A DNA stretch of 64,000 bases. Origin: Amanita rubescens. Its lineage: Eukaryota > Basidiomycota > Agaricomycetes > Agaricales > Amanitaceae. How positions within the stretch are numbered: position 1 is the first letter of the stretch; every line of letters starts with the position of its first letter. Below, piece after piece: positions 10,950 to 21,168 of this stretch. The stretch lies in the NCBI GenBank assembly GCA_015039365.1, contig WION01000107.1, positions 1 to 64,000 of the forward strand, written 5' to 3'. Position numbers and translations under genes: made by a program. The notes beneath the pieces are model-generated. The model made no database searches, had not been told where the DNA came from, and worked only from the letters and a program-made list of their open reading frames with translations.

Positions 10950-12255
10950 AAGAAGTTGAGAAATCTCGCATGCCATGATTTGACGCTTGTGTGCTTGTCG
11001 GGTAGTAGTAATAATTGGTCATATGAACCATCGCTTCAGCTATAGCCCAGTTCTCCTACTTACCCGATGGGAATGAAAATGATAACAGTTTCTAAAGACG
11101 GCAACGGATGTGCGCGCACCCAATACGGACGCAAGAAAATTCACAGGGTGTTAATCATCCTCTCCGTGACAGGATGACTAAACACATCGGATGGACCTCG
11201 GATAACCTATCAGGTGGCCATCAGTGGATGAGTGAATACGCGTGTTGAGTCACCTCGGATTATGGAGTAGGTCCTAGTTGTATCCGACGTTTCTCACACA
11301 TGCACGACGATGATGGTAATATGCAAGGAGGTGCAAGGGTGTTGGGGCCTAAGGTTCGCTTCTATGATACCCGCAAGTGCAACAACTTGACGTGTATTGT
11401 GACCATCTGGGTTTAAGTTCGGCACCGCAATCTTTTTCAACTGTCAGTCAATTCGCGCGACTAATGTCCGTTACGGTCTTGTTCCTCGTGACACATCGTG
11501 TCCCGAACGAAAGACGGACTACTAAAAGCATAGTAAGCACCCTTAACGCTTCACGGATAGCGACTAGCGATATGTCATCCGTGTTCGCTTCGTATTATGA
11601 TAGCGATCATATTCATCGGTACGTTACGGATCCCCTACTAGCTGGTGGCATTCGCGTACCACCATGGCGCAAGCAGCGGTGGCCGAATGACTGACTTTGA
11701 CCCGAACAATGACAGCCTGAGCCCATGACGATTACGCCGAGGAGATGCAGTAGGAAAACATTGGAGATTCTTCATAATGAAAAAGGACAATTGGAGCATG
11801 CGGCGGCCTTTATACAAAGGAGGGTTAAAAAAGGGTTACTGGGGGGACGAAAAAAAGGAGAGAAATGCAAATCATAAGGTACACCGGTCCGAGATACGCA
11901 AATCCCTAGAAGCAAGGGTTACTCCCTATTTTTTCGTGGCCTTCATACATGTAAAATGGGACCAAAGTATAGACTACGTGTATGAAGGATGTCAGATAAC
12001 CTTGTAACTGTGACAAGGAATATGGAAGAGGAGAGATGAATATCATACAACGTTGAAACTGACTGTTGTCAATAACCACGAAAAAGAGATATGAGGATCA
12101 ATAAAGTACAATGAAAACAGAGAGAAATGAACATCATACGTATTACAACAGGAAAACAATTGAACAATGAAACATGTACAGCTTGTATGCATGCATGCGA
12201 TATACAAGATCCCTGGATTCCCGGAAAACACGACGAAAGAAGGGGTGCATATGAA
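10950..12255. other. intergenic region
   Basis: About 1.3 kb between two minus-strand genes. It contains unsupported open frames (for example 11377-11694 on plus, 105 codons, low complexity of signal and no family resemblance) and A-rich stretches near 11770-11870. I see no RNA gene. Confidence 0.5.
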
Positions 12256-12259
12256 AACA

Positions 12260-13890
12260 TCAGGTAACAAGGCCCATAACTGTACAACAATGTTAAATGA
12301 GCGATGCAGGGTCAAGTTCACCAGACCGGAAGTACGTACCGAGTACCAAGTTTTCCCTGCTGACACCCTGCAGCCGATAGAGAGCAAGAACTTTTTCGAT
12401 ATTCTCCTCAAACCATGTCTCCATCACCTTCTTCCCTTTACAGTCGATATACCTAAACTCGGGTTCCTTTCCCTTGAACATGCGTATTCCCCCAAACACG
12501 GCTTTCTCGCTAGCAATTTTCAGGAATCCCATCGCTCGTTTCGCTCTAGCAATTCCACCTCCTGCTTCCTTGCATTCACGGTGGTCCGATCCGAGCTTGC
12601 CATATTTCCCATGAATGTCCGAGTCGGAGGTGACATCGGCAATGGTACCCGGCGCTTGCACTCCATCGTGGAAATGGACCCAGTCGTCGTATTTCATACT
12701 CTGAACCTGGATTTCGCCGTAACCGCGCAACGAGGGGATGGTAAGGCATTGGACGATATGCGGCTCAAACGCGTTGAAGAGGCTCGAGAACATTCCAGAT
12801 GTTTTACTGAAATATCCTACATCGCCCAGTTTGGGAATAGCCGTCCATGAGAAGGCGGGAGATCCCTTTTCCGCTGTCGGGAGTCGGTAAGCACGTGCCG
12901 ATAAAGGAAAACAATAAGCTACTTACTTGGAAAGGCATTCGTCGCTAAGACCCGAACGCCGTCAATCCTTATTGGTTTAAATTGGATGGGCTCTTCGCGA
13001 GTTCTCATCTTAGTTCGACGGTTCTGGCTAGAGCCGACCGATGCGACCGAGCTGTCGCGCGTGACGTCGGGTGATAGCGGCCAGCCGTCTTCTCCGGATA
13101 GCATTGCTGGGCTATCAGATCGGTATTTCGGATGGTCGTAGACAGACGGGTAATGAATCGACATGAATTCTTGCTCGCGTATCCAGTTCTTTAACAGGAA
13201 TGGGACGCCATATATTGGGTCGTATTGGCTGGACATGGGTATCAAGTGGTGCTTCTCCTCTTTGCCATCTCTAATGAGCTTTCCGCGCGTGGGGAAGAGA
13301 CTTTCCCATATCGCGCAGATTTGTTCGTCGGCGCCGTTGATTTTGAGGGTGCCGATTTTGGGTTGAGCGTATCGTACTTTGGATTCACGGACAAAGTTCT
13401 TCCTGAAACATTCGATTGTCTTGGGTGGCGTATCCGTGTGGAACGTATATGAGATGGATAGCGTGGGAAGAAAATCGGGTAAAGCGAGGAAGAAGCCTTC
13501 CGTGTATGGGTCTGGGAAGTAGGTTTCGTAATAGACGATGTTCATAGTGAGTAAAGAAGTGAGCTTCTTCATGTCAAACTTGGTGAGGAAATTCAGGCCG
13601 AATGCTTGGGGACGGTGATGGTTGGAGTAGACGCTGAAGGTGATCGTTTGGCATCGTGAAAAGTCGCGAGAGTCGTCATTAAAAAGATGATAATAGAAGG
13701 ATTTGCAAGGGACGTGGATATCGATGGAGAATACGTTATCGAAGACGGCCGCCCATGATTTGGATACCCGATTGCAGGTGGTCATGAGTTGAATGCGTTC
13801 GATAGGGTTGCATGGCAACGCCCATGCTCGGTCAATGATATCGTAAAGAAGTTCGGTGGGTACGGAATGAGCGGACATCGTCGTTGCCAC
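12260..13890 (-). CDS. F-box-like protein with an agaric-specific C-terminal domain, truncated
   Basis: Exon 1 is 13890-12927 and exon 2 starts at 12873. The N-terminus (VPTELLYDIIDRAWALPCN, then LMTTCNRVSKSWAAVF) has the F-box-like pattern common in agaric proteins, expected to bind Skp1 in SCF ubiquitin ligases. The C-terminal part (GYGEIQVQSMKYDDWVHFHD, then GFLKIASEKAVFGG and WFEENIEKVLALY) matches a domain I have seen repeatedly in uncharacterised agaric proteins. That domain usually continues for another ~60-100 residues. Here a donor at 12339 and acceptor at 12280 would restore the expected LVLVMG start of the next block, but a stop follows at 12262-12260; reading through instead stops at 12293. 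Both ends are premature, so the tail is lost. A TATAAAG lies about 50 nt upstream of the ATG. Confidence 0.75.
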
Positions 13891-13938
13891 TGAGTGTTCA
13901 GGAGCGTGGCAATGGAGGTAGGGGGTTTGCCTGTGCCC

Positions 13939-13945
13939 CTTTATA
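13939..13945 (-). promoter_or_regulatory. TATA-like box of the F-box-like gene
   Basis: TATAAAG on the minus strand about 50 nt before the ATG at 13890; a short 5' leader would be implied. Confidence 0.35.
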
Positions 13946-14330
13946 AATGTGTTTGTTCTTGGGCTGTGACTGGTCGGCCAGACGTTACTCCACAGACTGG
14001 AGCAAGATTAACCCAGTGGGTCCCGTGGTAGGCTAAAGTTAAAGTACATCGTAAGTTGGCCTGGGCCGGTATGAAAGCAGCGTGTGGCACAGCCTCAACT
14101 GACCTTTTTCGGACTTGGATCGAAGAATTCGGGTGATAAAAGAGTGACAGAATTCGTCAGTGAGTCATGTCGAAGGACGTGGACTCCTCCTTGTCTCCTC
14201 CATAGTTGTAGGGAGGGACAAGGGACCCTGTTGTTGTCAGACCCAAGGCTGTGCAGTTGACGGTGGGAATGTTGCCGGAACTTGCCAGGCTGTGTTTGCT
14301 CTGCTCTACGTATAAAGTAAGTTCTACTAC

Positions 14331-15545
14331 TTATAACTTAAGAAAGTCTAAAAGAAGCCGTGCCAATCGCTTTTGACCTTGGTCGCGCAGCCTCGCATAC
14401 GCGTCAACGTCATGCGGTAAATCATACTCGCCGGCCAGCCTCATACACTCTTTCGCCCTTGCAATCTCAATCAAACGGGCAAACAAATTTCTCGCCTTTT
14501 CTCCGTCCTCTGCGCTCAACTCCATCGTAGACGGGTGGTCCCTGTTCGTATTGAACACCACCGCATCCAGTATCCACAACTCCTTTCCCTCATCCGTCGT
14601 CTCCTGCTTTGCATTCACAAGCTGAAAAAATGGACCACGGAGGACAATCTCTTTTTCTTCCGGATACAGTGACAACGCACTGATATCGACCGCACACACT
14701 GACGTCACCACGCTTGTCGGGAAGTACTTTGCGTATATCTTCAACGACGCCAAATCCAGGCTCACCACGTGAGTTCTGAAAAGCACTCGACGCTTCTCCT
14801 GCTCAACCTGATCATCTCCGGTATTCTCGTTTGCGAATTTGACCGCGAGATCTCGAGATGTCGTACATGATATGAACGCAAGTGGGATTGACCAATATCG
14901 TTCATTGATTGGTTTCGTCATCAAATCGAGAAAATCTTGGAGGTGGTCGGGCGATAACCGCATTCCGCGATATACGGTCCCTGTAAATCCTTGGGAATGC
15001 TCCCACCGAGCCTCTTCCGAGTTACCGATCGAGCGAGGAAATGTATAGTTGAACAACTCGATCGTGAGGAGCTCTACGAGGAACACGGCCGCACGTAATC
15101 GCACTTCTTCATCCTCCAATTCGTCGATCCGAAAGGCATTGTTGAGAACAGAAAAAATCTGTCGATATCCCACCTCGGACGTGTACAGTTTCAGAAAAGT
15201 GTAGTCTTCCTCTTCCTCCTTCCCATCTCGAAGCCTACGGTCGGCCCACTCCTTTTTCAATTTCGATATAAAGGGGTTGTTGGAGAAATCAGGAGCGCTG
15301 GAGAGAAACGATTCCTGCAGCTCGTACATGAACGTTGGGTAATCCGCCTCCCAATGTGCTCGTATCCAGATGATGGCTTCTCGGATACCGTCCATTCGTC
15401 TGTGGACATTTCCCCCTTGGAAGAATGATCGTTGGGCAACGGTGCTGTTGGTCGATCCGAACCTGGAAAGACCTTCGATAAGTGCCCAACTGTTGAATCG
15501 GGTGCTCGTATCTTTGGTTGTTGGGCTGTGAGGTTGACTGGACAT
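14331..15545 (-). CDS. putative mono-ADP-ribosyltransferase (R-S-E class, ART fold)
   Basis: A single-exon gene of 404 aa. Residues 190-310 carry the three signatures of arginine-type ADP-ribosyltransferases in order and at normal spacing: VYRG with Arg193, FISCTTSRDLAVKFA with the Thr-Thr-Ser at 228-230 followed by the usual A-x-x-FA, and YPEEKEIVL with the ExE pair Glu297/Glu299. Enzymes of this class move ADP-ribose from NAD onto proteins. Residues 1-185 are helical and unrecognised; residues 340-404 are helical. No signal peptide or TM segment is visible, so it is probably intracellular. All catalytic positions are kept, which argues for an active enzyme. The ART call is by motif and spacing; the target is unknown. 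Confidence 0.7.
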   Translation of the reverse strand: MSSQPHSPTTKDTSTRFNSWALIEGLSRFGSTNSTVAQRSFFQGGNVHRRMDGIREAIIWIRAHWEADYPTFMYELQESFLSSAPDFSNNPFISKLKKEWADRRLRDGKEEEEDYTFLKLYTSEVGYRQIFSVLNNAFRIDELEDEEVRLRAAVFLVELLTIELFNYTFPRSIGNSEEARWEHSQGFTGTVYRGMRLSPDHLQDFLDLMTKPINERYWSIPLAFISCTTSRDLAVKFANENTGDDQVEQEKRRVLFRTHVVSLDLASLKIYAKYFPTSVVTSVCAVDISALSLYPEEKEIVLRGPFFQLVNAKQETTDEGKELWILDAVVFNTNRDHPSTMELSAEDGEKARNLFARLIEIARAKECMRLAGEYDLPHDVDAYARLRDQGQKRLARLLLDFLKL

Positions 15546-16166
15546 GAAGGGCGTATGAATCGCTGCTGCGCCGGGAGAACACGGTACTGCGTGAGTTCTT
15601 GTGGCTCTTTCATATTTGATATAAGCATTAACGTGGGACTAGGATAAACCTTCATACCAGTTAGAAGCTTGGAAGCTTGGAAGATCAGTATGATCGCTAT
15701 GCTCCTGTGACGACCTCTATATGCCTTGATAGCACAAAATAGAACCAATGAAACAGATCACCCCGTCACCGCAACCATCCGGTTATGGATGGTATTGCTG
15801 TCTTAGCATGTGATGCGTGAACTAATTATGGGTTTCCCGTGTCATTTGTTAACGTACCGGCGGCGATCATCTTGCACAAGCAACTCTACAAATGGCGTTT
15901 ATTTTCCATAACAACGACCTTCTTTCCGTTCTGTCACGACACTCTTCTTTGAGCCTGGCAATCCACGGGCGCCTGAGCCTATTTGACCTGTTCCACGCGG
16001 TTCCTATCATCTTCTTCAATGACTCAAGCCCTGTGACACGTCCCTGCCGAGCGGAATCTAGCTCATTTTAGGTTATCGGCGGTTACCTGCCAAGGCTATA
16101 CATGTATAACATCTCTTCATCCCTTATTCCCATTCCTCAACCTCACCGCCTCCTCCACCTCGTGCA
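15546..16166. other. divergent intergenic region between the ART-like and 4-helix/receiver genes
   Basis: About 0.62 kb shared upstream region of two divergently oriented genes. I see no further gene. A TATA-like tacatgtataa lies near 16100, about 60 nt before the plus-strand ATG. Confidence 0.4.
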
Positions 16167-17637
16167 ATGGAGACCGTCTTCATCCTCCAAAGCACCTTCG
16201 CCACCGTCCAAGCGATATGTTCCTGGATAGAACAATCCCAAGCCAAACAAGGAAAACTACGCCAACTACGACAAACCGTCCAATCCCTAACGATGGTCCT
16301 CGAACCCCTCCAACACTCTTTCCAATCGGGTACGTTGGACAAGACCCTCGTCGCGTTGTTATACGACGCAGCGGAGATTTTGAACGGGATAAAGGAACAT
16401 TTGGCGTTGTGGAGTGGAAAGGCGAAGAAGCTCAAGCTGGCGACTGCGATTACGTTGTTGAGTCCTTCGGTCGCGTTGGGGATGTTGTATGATGATGAGA
16501 AGAGGTTGGCGCAGTGGATTAATTTGTTTACGCTGTCTTTGCAGATTGCGACGCTTAAGGAACAGGCGGGGAAGCAGACGGCTGCTGCTGGGGCGGGTCC
16601 AAAGTTGACGCTGGGTGTGAGTTGGATATCGAGAAACGATGATGTTTCGTCGTTTTGGTTGGAGAGCTTTGGTGAAGAGGTGAGTTTCTCAGATTGAGAA
16701 TCGTTAGGTTGAGGCGTTGATGGGAATTGTTGCAGAGCGTGTTTGTGCCATCTTCAGATTTTGTGGATGCGGTGCAGAAGTGGATTGGAGAGGAGTTGGA
16801 TGAGACGATACGCAATGCGCTTTTGCTGGAGCTTGATAGGCAATCCATAGGTGGTGTGACGCGTAGGGCACTGGATGGATTTACGGGCACGAGAGCGTTG
16901 AAGGAGAGTGTCCAAGATTTGCGTTCCCAGTCGGGTAAGATTTCTCGATTTGCCTCGACAGATTCGTGTATTGACTGACATCTTGCTGAAAGCAATAGGA
17001 GATGGTAGTGTGTCATCTGGTTCTCCATCGACTACCGAAAGCAGCCTATCTCCCGTTTCTTCCAGTTCATCAATGAGCCTCGAGCCAACTTTAGTATGGG
17101 TAGACGACAAGATGGAGAACAACACGTTTGAAGTCAGGATCGCTTCCTCACTCGAGATTCGGGTTATTCAACTTCCCTCCACCGCCGTTGCGAAATTATG
17201 GATCGAGCAGAACGAAAGTAAGTCTAACCTCCACATGTCATGATCTCCGTTTCGGTTCTTATTGGAAAATGGCAGCTGAACTGCGGATGCTCGAGAACCA
17301 AGGTCTTATTCAATACATCACCGACAATGCACGATGGGAAGCTGTCAGCCTCAGTAAGGGATCCGTTGGGGGATTGTCACTCAACTTGTCGGCGGGAGAA
17401 ACTATTCTTCGATACCTCCGCGGTCGCAATCTAAAGGCACCAGTGTTGGTGTACTGTGGTGGGAGTATACCGTTCACGGCGTATGTGAAGGAATTCAGCC
17501 TTGCTGCGTCGACGTGCGAGTTTAAAGTTTGTCGGGCGTTTATGGCGCAGCTGGTGTCGGCCCAAGAAGCGGTAAGTGAAGAGGAAGGTTTTTGGTCCTC
17601 GTGGGCGTTGGGAAAAGGGTTCAACTTATTGATGTGA
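16167..17637 (+). CDS. 4-helix (MLKL/HeLo-like) protein with receiver-like C-terminal domain, paralogue 1
   Basis: Four exons (16167-16679, 16736-16934, 16999-17217, 17276-17637) give 430 aa. Residues 1-140 are helical with the look of an MLKL/HeLo four-helix bundle (AKQGKLRQLRQTVQSLTMVL, then WINLFTLSLQIATL). Residues about 172-237 are a small helical module (DFVDAVQKWIGEELDETIRN, then a loop like a degenerate EF-hand, ELDRQSIGGVTRR). Residues about 245-265 are a Ser-rich linker. Residues 266-400 look like a response-regulator receiver fold: LVWVDD with the acid pair Asp273/Asp274, YITDNAR with Asp327 at the phosphoacceptor place, then APVLVYCGG. The Thr and Lys of true receivers are not evident. 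In known proteins such bundles form membrane-active or signalling assemblies; the role here is inferred. A paralogue lies at 21169. Confidence 0.8.
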
Positions 17638-17890
17638 ATGGCTATGATTGAGCATGCGCTAGTGGTTGCCTATCTTCTTGGATAGGTGAGAAGCTTCAAA
17701 TTGGTGACACTAAGTCGTTTTGATACTCACACTGAACTACAGTTAGTTCCATTCAAAGAAACCAACGCAGCAAGTACGGTGTCAATAATTTCCTTTATCA
17801 CCTGATTGTGGACCGCTTCCCCATTTCCTCGTCTCCTTTTTCTTCCAACTCTTCCGCGCTTCCCCCATCTATTCCATCACTATCCTCCGA
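17638..17890. other. convergent intergenic gap with a short repeat
   Basis: Convergent ends of two genes. The string catctattccatcact occurs at about 17867 and again at about 17909; the second copy lies in the acidic tail codons of the APH gene. Confidence 0.4.
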
Positions 17891-19284
17891 CTAGTGCGCA
17901 CTTCCATCATCTATTCCATCACTGTCTCTTTCCTCGTTCGCGTCGTCTGCATTATCATATAAATAATAGAACTGAGATAGAGTAATGTATCTTACCCGCA
18001 AATTCTGCAATGGCTTCAGGCGCGTTCTTTAGAGAAAACCAGGCGCCACCTCTTATCCCCCGTTCTACCTCGATGATGCTCCTCCCAAAAACAAACTTTG
18101 AAAGATGGTAAGTGATCGAAGATCCCGATATTTCAGAGCAAATGGCATCATGCAGTGTAGTCCAGATATGTGAATTACGCGTAATATGTGTGAGCTTTCC
18201 TCCAGACGCGCGCGTGATTGCATCGAGGTATGCCCTACGGTAAGATCCAAGTTCTGTAGGGTAGTCGTAGTGCATGTTATCCTCTGGAGATGCATCTTTC
18301 TTCCACCTGTAAGACAACGGGACCCAGTCTTCTGTCAGCCATGCGGGATACGCTGCTGCCCCGCCTTGGCGAGGCAAAGTCCGTACACCATCCCAGTCAA
18401 TAATTCCCGTCACGGTGCCGTCGTCATCGACAAGCACATTCTGAGAGTTGAAATCAGGGGGACACAACATGAAGGGCGGTCCGTCGAGGGTCATGTCAGG
18501 GAGAGCCGAAAGGAATAGTTGAAGAATTGCTAATATGGAGGAATCCGAGATGCGTCGTCTAAGGGATAAGAGAAAGGACAGATATTCGTGGGCGGTGTTA
18601 AAGAGGCCTGCCGGCACTGCAGCACTGTCCAATTCTTCGGAGTCTTGCCACAGTCGCACCAAGAAAGCTGACGAGTCAGGGAAAGGTACAATGCGATGCG
18701 TTCCAGAGGCCTCATCCCAGTCCAGACAACCGATCTGATCAAACTCGAGTGCGGAAAGCTCCGTCATCCATCCTGCGATCTGCTCAAAGATTTTCTCCCG
18801 CTTCTGGTCTGTGATCCAATTCCTGTCGTTCCAAAGTTTCGAAAGATTCGTCCCTGAAATGAAGTCCATAATGACAAAGGGGCGCAAAAGAAGGTTGCTA
18901 GAATCCAGGGACCAGTAGTGAATCCGAGGTATCGGTATAGATGTCCTGGAGGATATAAAGCGTTGGGTGACAATATCTAGATAGAATGAGCGAACACGGG
19001 AGGGTTTACGGACATCGCCTTCGGCAGGTATGCGGATAGCCCATTGGATTCCGTCAAAGAAGGAGAGTTTGTATACAATATTATATGATCCCGCAACGTG
19101 GTGAAGTGGAAGCGATGCAAGAAACTTTCGGGGGTAAACCGTTGAAGAGTCGTCGACGGGTTGTGAGAGCGAGGTCTTCAAGATGCGTAGGGTTGATGGA
19201 GGCGATGATGGAAGCAAATTCCGGGTCCTCTAATAGTAACTCTTCTGCCAGCATTTCGCCGTTGCCGCTATCTGCGTTGATCAT
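17891..19284 (-). CDS. aminoglycoside-phosphotransferase (APH) family kinase, N-terminal frame break
   Basis: The main frame runs 19217-17996, with a last exon 17946-17891 that adds an acidic tail (DDANEERDSDG). Family motifs are present: SYNIVYKLSFFDG (ATP-binding lobe), VIMDFISG, and the catalytic/Mg pair DFNSQN and IIDWDGV. The usual HxD histidine before the catalytic Asp is replaced (CPPD for CHPD). Such enzymes are small-molecule kinase-like proteins, strongly expanded in agarics. A better N-terminus starts at ATG 19284 (MINADSGNGEM...), which reads well to about PPKVSC but is one frame off from the APH body. I found no intron that fixes this, so either the start is the internal ATG at 19217 or the gene carries a one-base indel. 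Upstream lies a fragment copy of the same gene. Confidence 0.75.
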
Positions 19285-19454
19285 AAGGTCCAAAGCCTAG
19301 CTAACTTGATCGTGTCGAGACCTAATGCGGTAACCACAAGAAACTAATAGAAGAACGTATTTTGATTCAGGGGGCTGTAGTTTCCCGCCACGTGGCTAAC
19401 TTCCGCGTGCCACCCGAGAAGTTTCGACATGAGTCCTGCTACGGATTCCTACCC

Positions 19455-19755
19455 CTGCCTTGACATCCCGGGGTCAGGCATTCTATGCGCCATGTTCGAC
19501 GATCTCCGCTGTCAAGGCGATCTGCACATGGATAGAACAACTCCACTCGAAGCAGCAAAAGATCATCCAACTCGTCAGGGAGAGCCGAAAGGAATAGTTG
19601 GAGAATCGCTAATACGGAGGAACCGGAGACGCTTTGTCTAAGGGATAAGAGGAAGGACAGATATTCGTGGGCGGTGTTAAACCGCCGGCACTGTAGCACC
19701 GTCCGGTTCTTCTGAGTATAGCCACAGTCGCACCAAGAAAGCCGACGAGTCAGTC
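19455..19755 (+). pseudogene. chimeric pseudogene: 4-helix gene start fused to an APH fragment
   Basis: Bases 19455-19574 match the 5' flank and first codons of the 4-helix/receiver gene at 21130-21276, with about 26 nt missing after the ATG codons. Exactly after ccaactcg the match switches to the interior of the APH gene (18495-18680, same plus-strand direction) and runs to about 19753. Neither half is a functional gene. The switch shows that DNA of both neighbours was joined here. Confidence 0.85.
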
Positions 19756-19846
19756 ATGTTATATAGAGTATCATTGACTACACTGCTTCAAACCAATCAT
19801 CACTTCCCAGGTCTTCAAAGCTTTTTTCAATCTAGCATCCAATTAA

Positions 19847-20982
19847 TCAACAATTCAATCTGCATATTAGCATCAAACTCGCCCAGTATGCCAAAATACC
19901 AGCAATCAAATCCGGCTGAAAAACAGGTTGGCCACCAAAGGTGGTTAACTGAACCACAGAGGATTGCTTATAAGAGGCCCCGTCATAATTATCGTCGAGC
20001 TGGACGAGAAGGAAGATCCAATCACGTCCATTGGTCAGAGCACCACGGAGAACCTTTTTCCTGAGATAAAGTAGGGCATTGGAAACGTGCGCTAGAAGCT
20101 AGGAGGATCTACTTACTGAAGAAGCTTTCCGCATGCATACATCTCACATACTGCCTGAGGAACGTGGTCCGAGGGATCGGAAAGCTTGGCTTCTATAACG
20201 AAGAAGCCGGATGGCATATACGACCTGAGAACATGAAGTTGCGGTGATCTCAGAAGAATAGCTGGAGGAAACAATGAACTTGGCGGTTGAGATAAGTCAA
20301 GGCAGACTTACCAGCGACGCGTTGACTTGCCACTATAGCAGTGTAGTCTACAAATCCCGAAAGGGTTGACAAACTCGACGGGCTAATAGTAGTGGCTGGA
20401 ACAACGTGTTCCATGTTGAGAACCATGCGCTTATTCGGTGATAGCATTGCAGATGCGCGGAAGAAGAATGCGTCAATCCACGCACGAGCGCTTGCTTCGG
20501 TCTGGCGGAGTATGCGAGTAGTCAGAAATATTGACAGATCATTACATACCATCCTTAATAGGAACGAGACTTTCCAACAAATGTAATTGACGATACAGGT
20601 TCGCGGAAGACCAAAGTTCGCTCTGTCCGAGGGAGGCAGTCGCCGCGATGCGTTCCTCGGAATTGGGCTTCAGATCAATAAAGCCAGTAGATACAATTTT
20701 CAACTTGGTCAAGTGCTCCGCAGTCATTCTGGAGAAGGTAAGAGACTGCAGGGAGTGAGTTAATGGAATGCCGTTTCGTAGCTCGGGTCATACCTGAGGT
20801 CCTTCCAGCTTCGATCCCAACAAAGAGAGCATCGTGTCCACCTGCTGCTCGAAATCTTCCGGAGGACCTTCCTCCTCGGACTCCTCATAGACAATGGATT
20901 TCTTCAGCTTAAGAAGAGAGTTGTAGGCGAGTTGCAATTCCAGCCCACTGAGACTGGAGAGTTTACGCTTCTTAGAGGACAT
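19847..20982 (-). CDS. PD-(D/E)XK nuclease-like protein, probably frameshifted
   Basis: Five exons on the minus strand: 20982-20794, 20745-20550, 20501-20312, 20224-20117 and 20060-19847. The order GFVDYTAIV ... GFFVIEAKLS gives the D ... ExK arrangement of PD-(D/E)XK nucleases. Nearby blocks (TEASARAWIDAFFFR, HVPQAVCEMYACGK, RGALTNGRDWIFL) belong to a large family of agaric proteins that I associate with Crinkler-type restriction-endonuclease-like domains. Exons 1-2 and 4-5 join in phase. Exon 2 to 3 and exon 3 to 4 are each off by one base with the only good splice sites, so two small indels or a decayed gene is likely. Substrate and role are unknown. It lies antisense between the two 4-helix/receiver genes. 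Confidence 0.65.
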
Positions 20983-21168
20983 GGTGTTGAATTACGTGAG
21001 AGAACAAGAGGGCGCGGGGGGACAACGACGATAAAATTCCGTTTGAACAGCTGGTCGGGAAGAGTTTCCCACCACGGCGTGTTACGGCACTGCCACTCCA
21101 TTCCGAGATCATAGATGGCCTAAATCAGTCCTGGCCTTGACATCCCGGGATCAGGCTTCCTACGCGCC

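Noticed and set aside
11377..11694. 105-codon plus-strand frame as a gene
   Set aside because: No recognisable domain, no supporting splice or promoter signals, composition like intergenic DNA.
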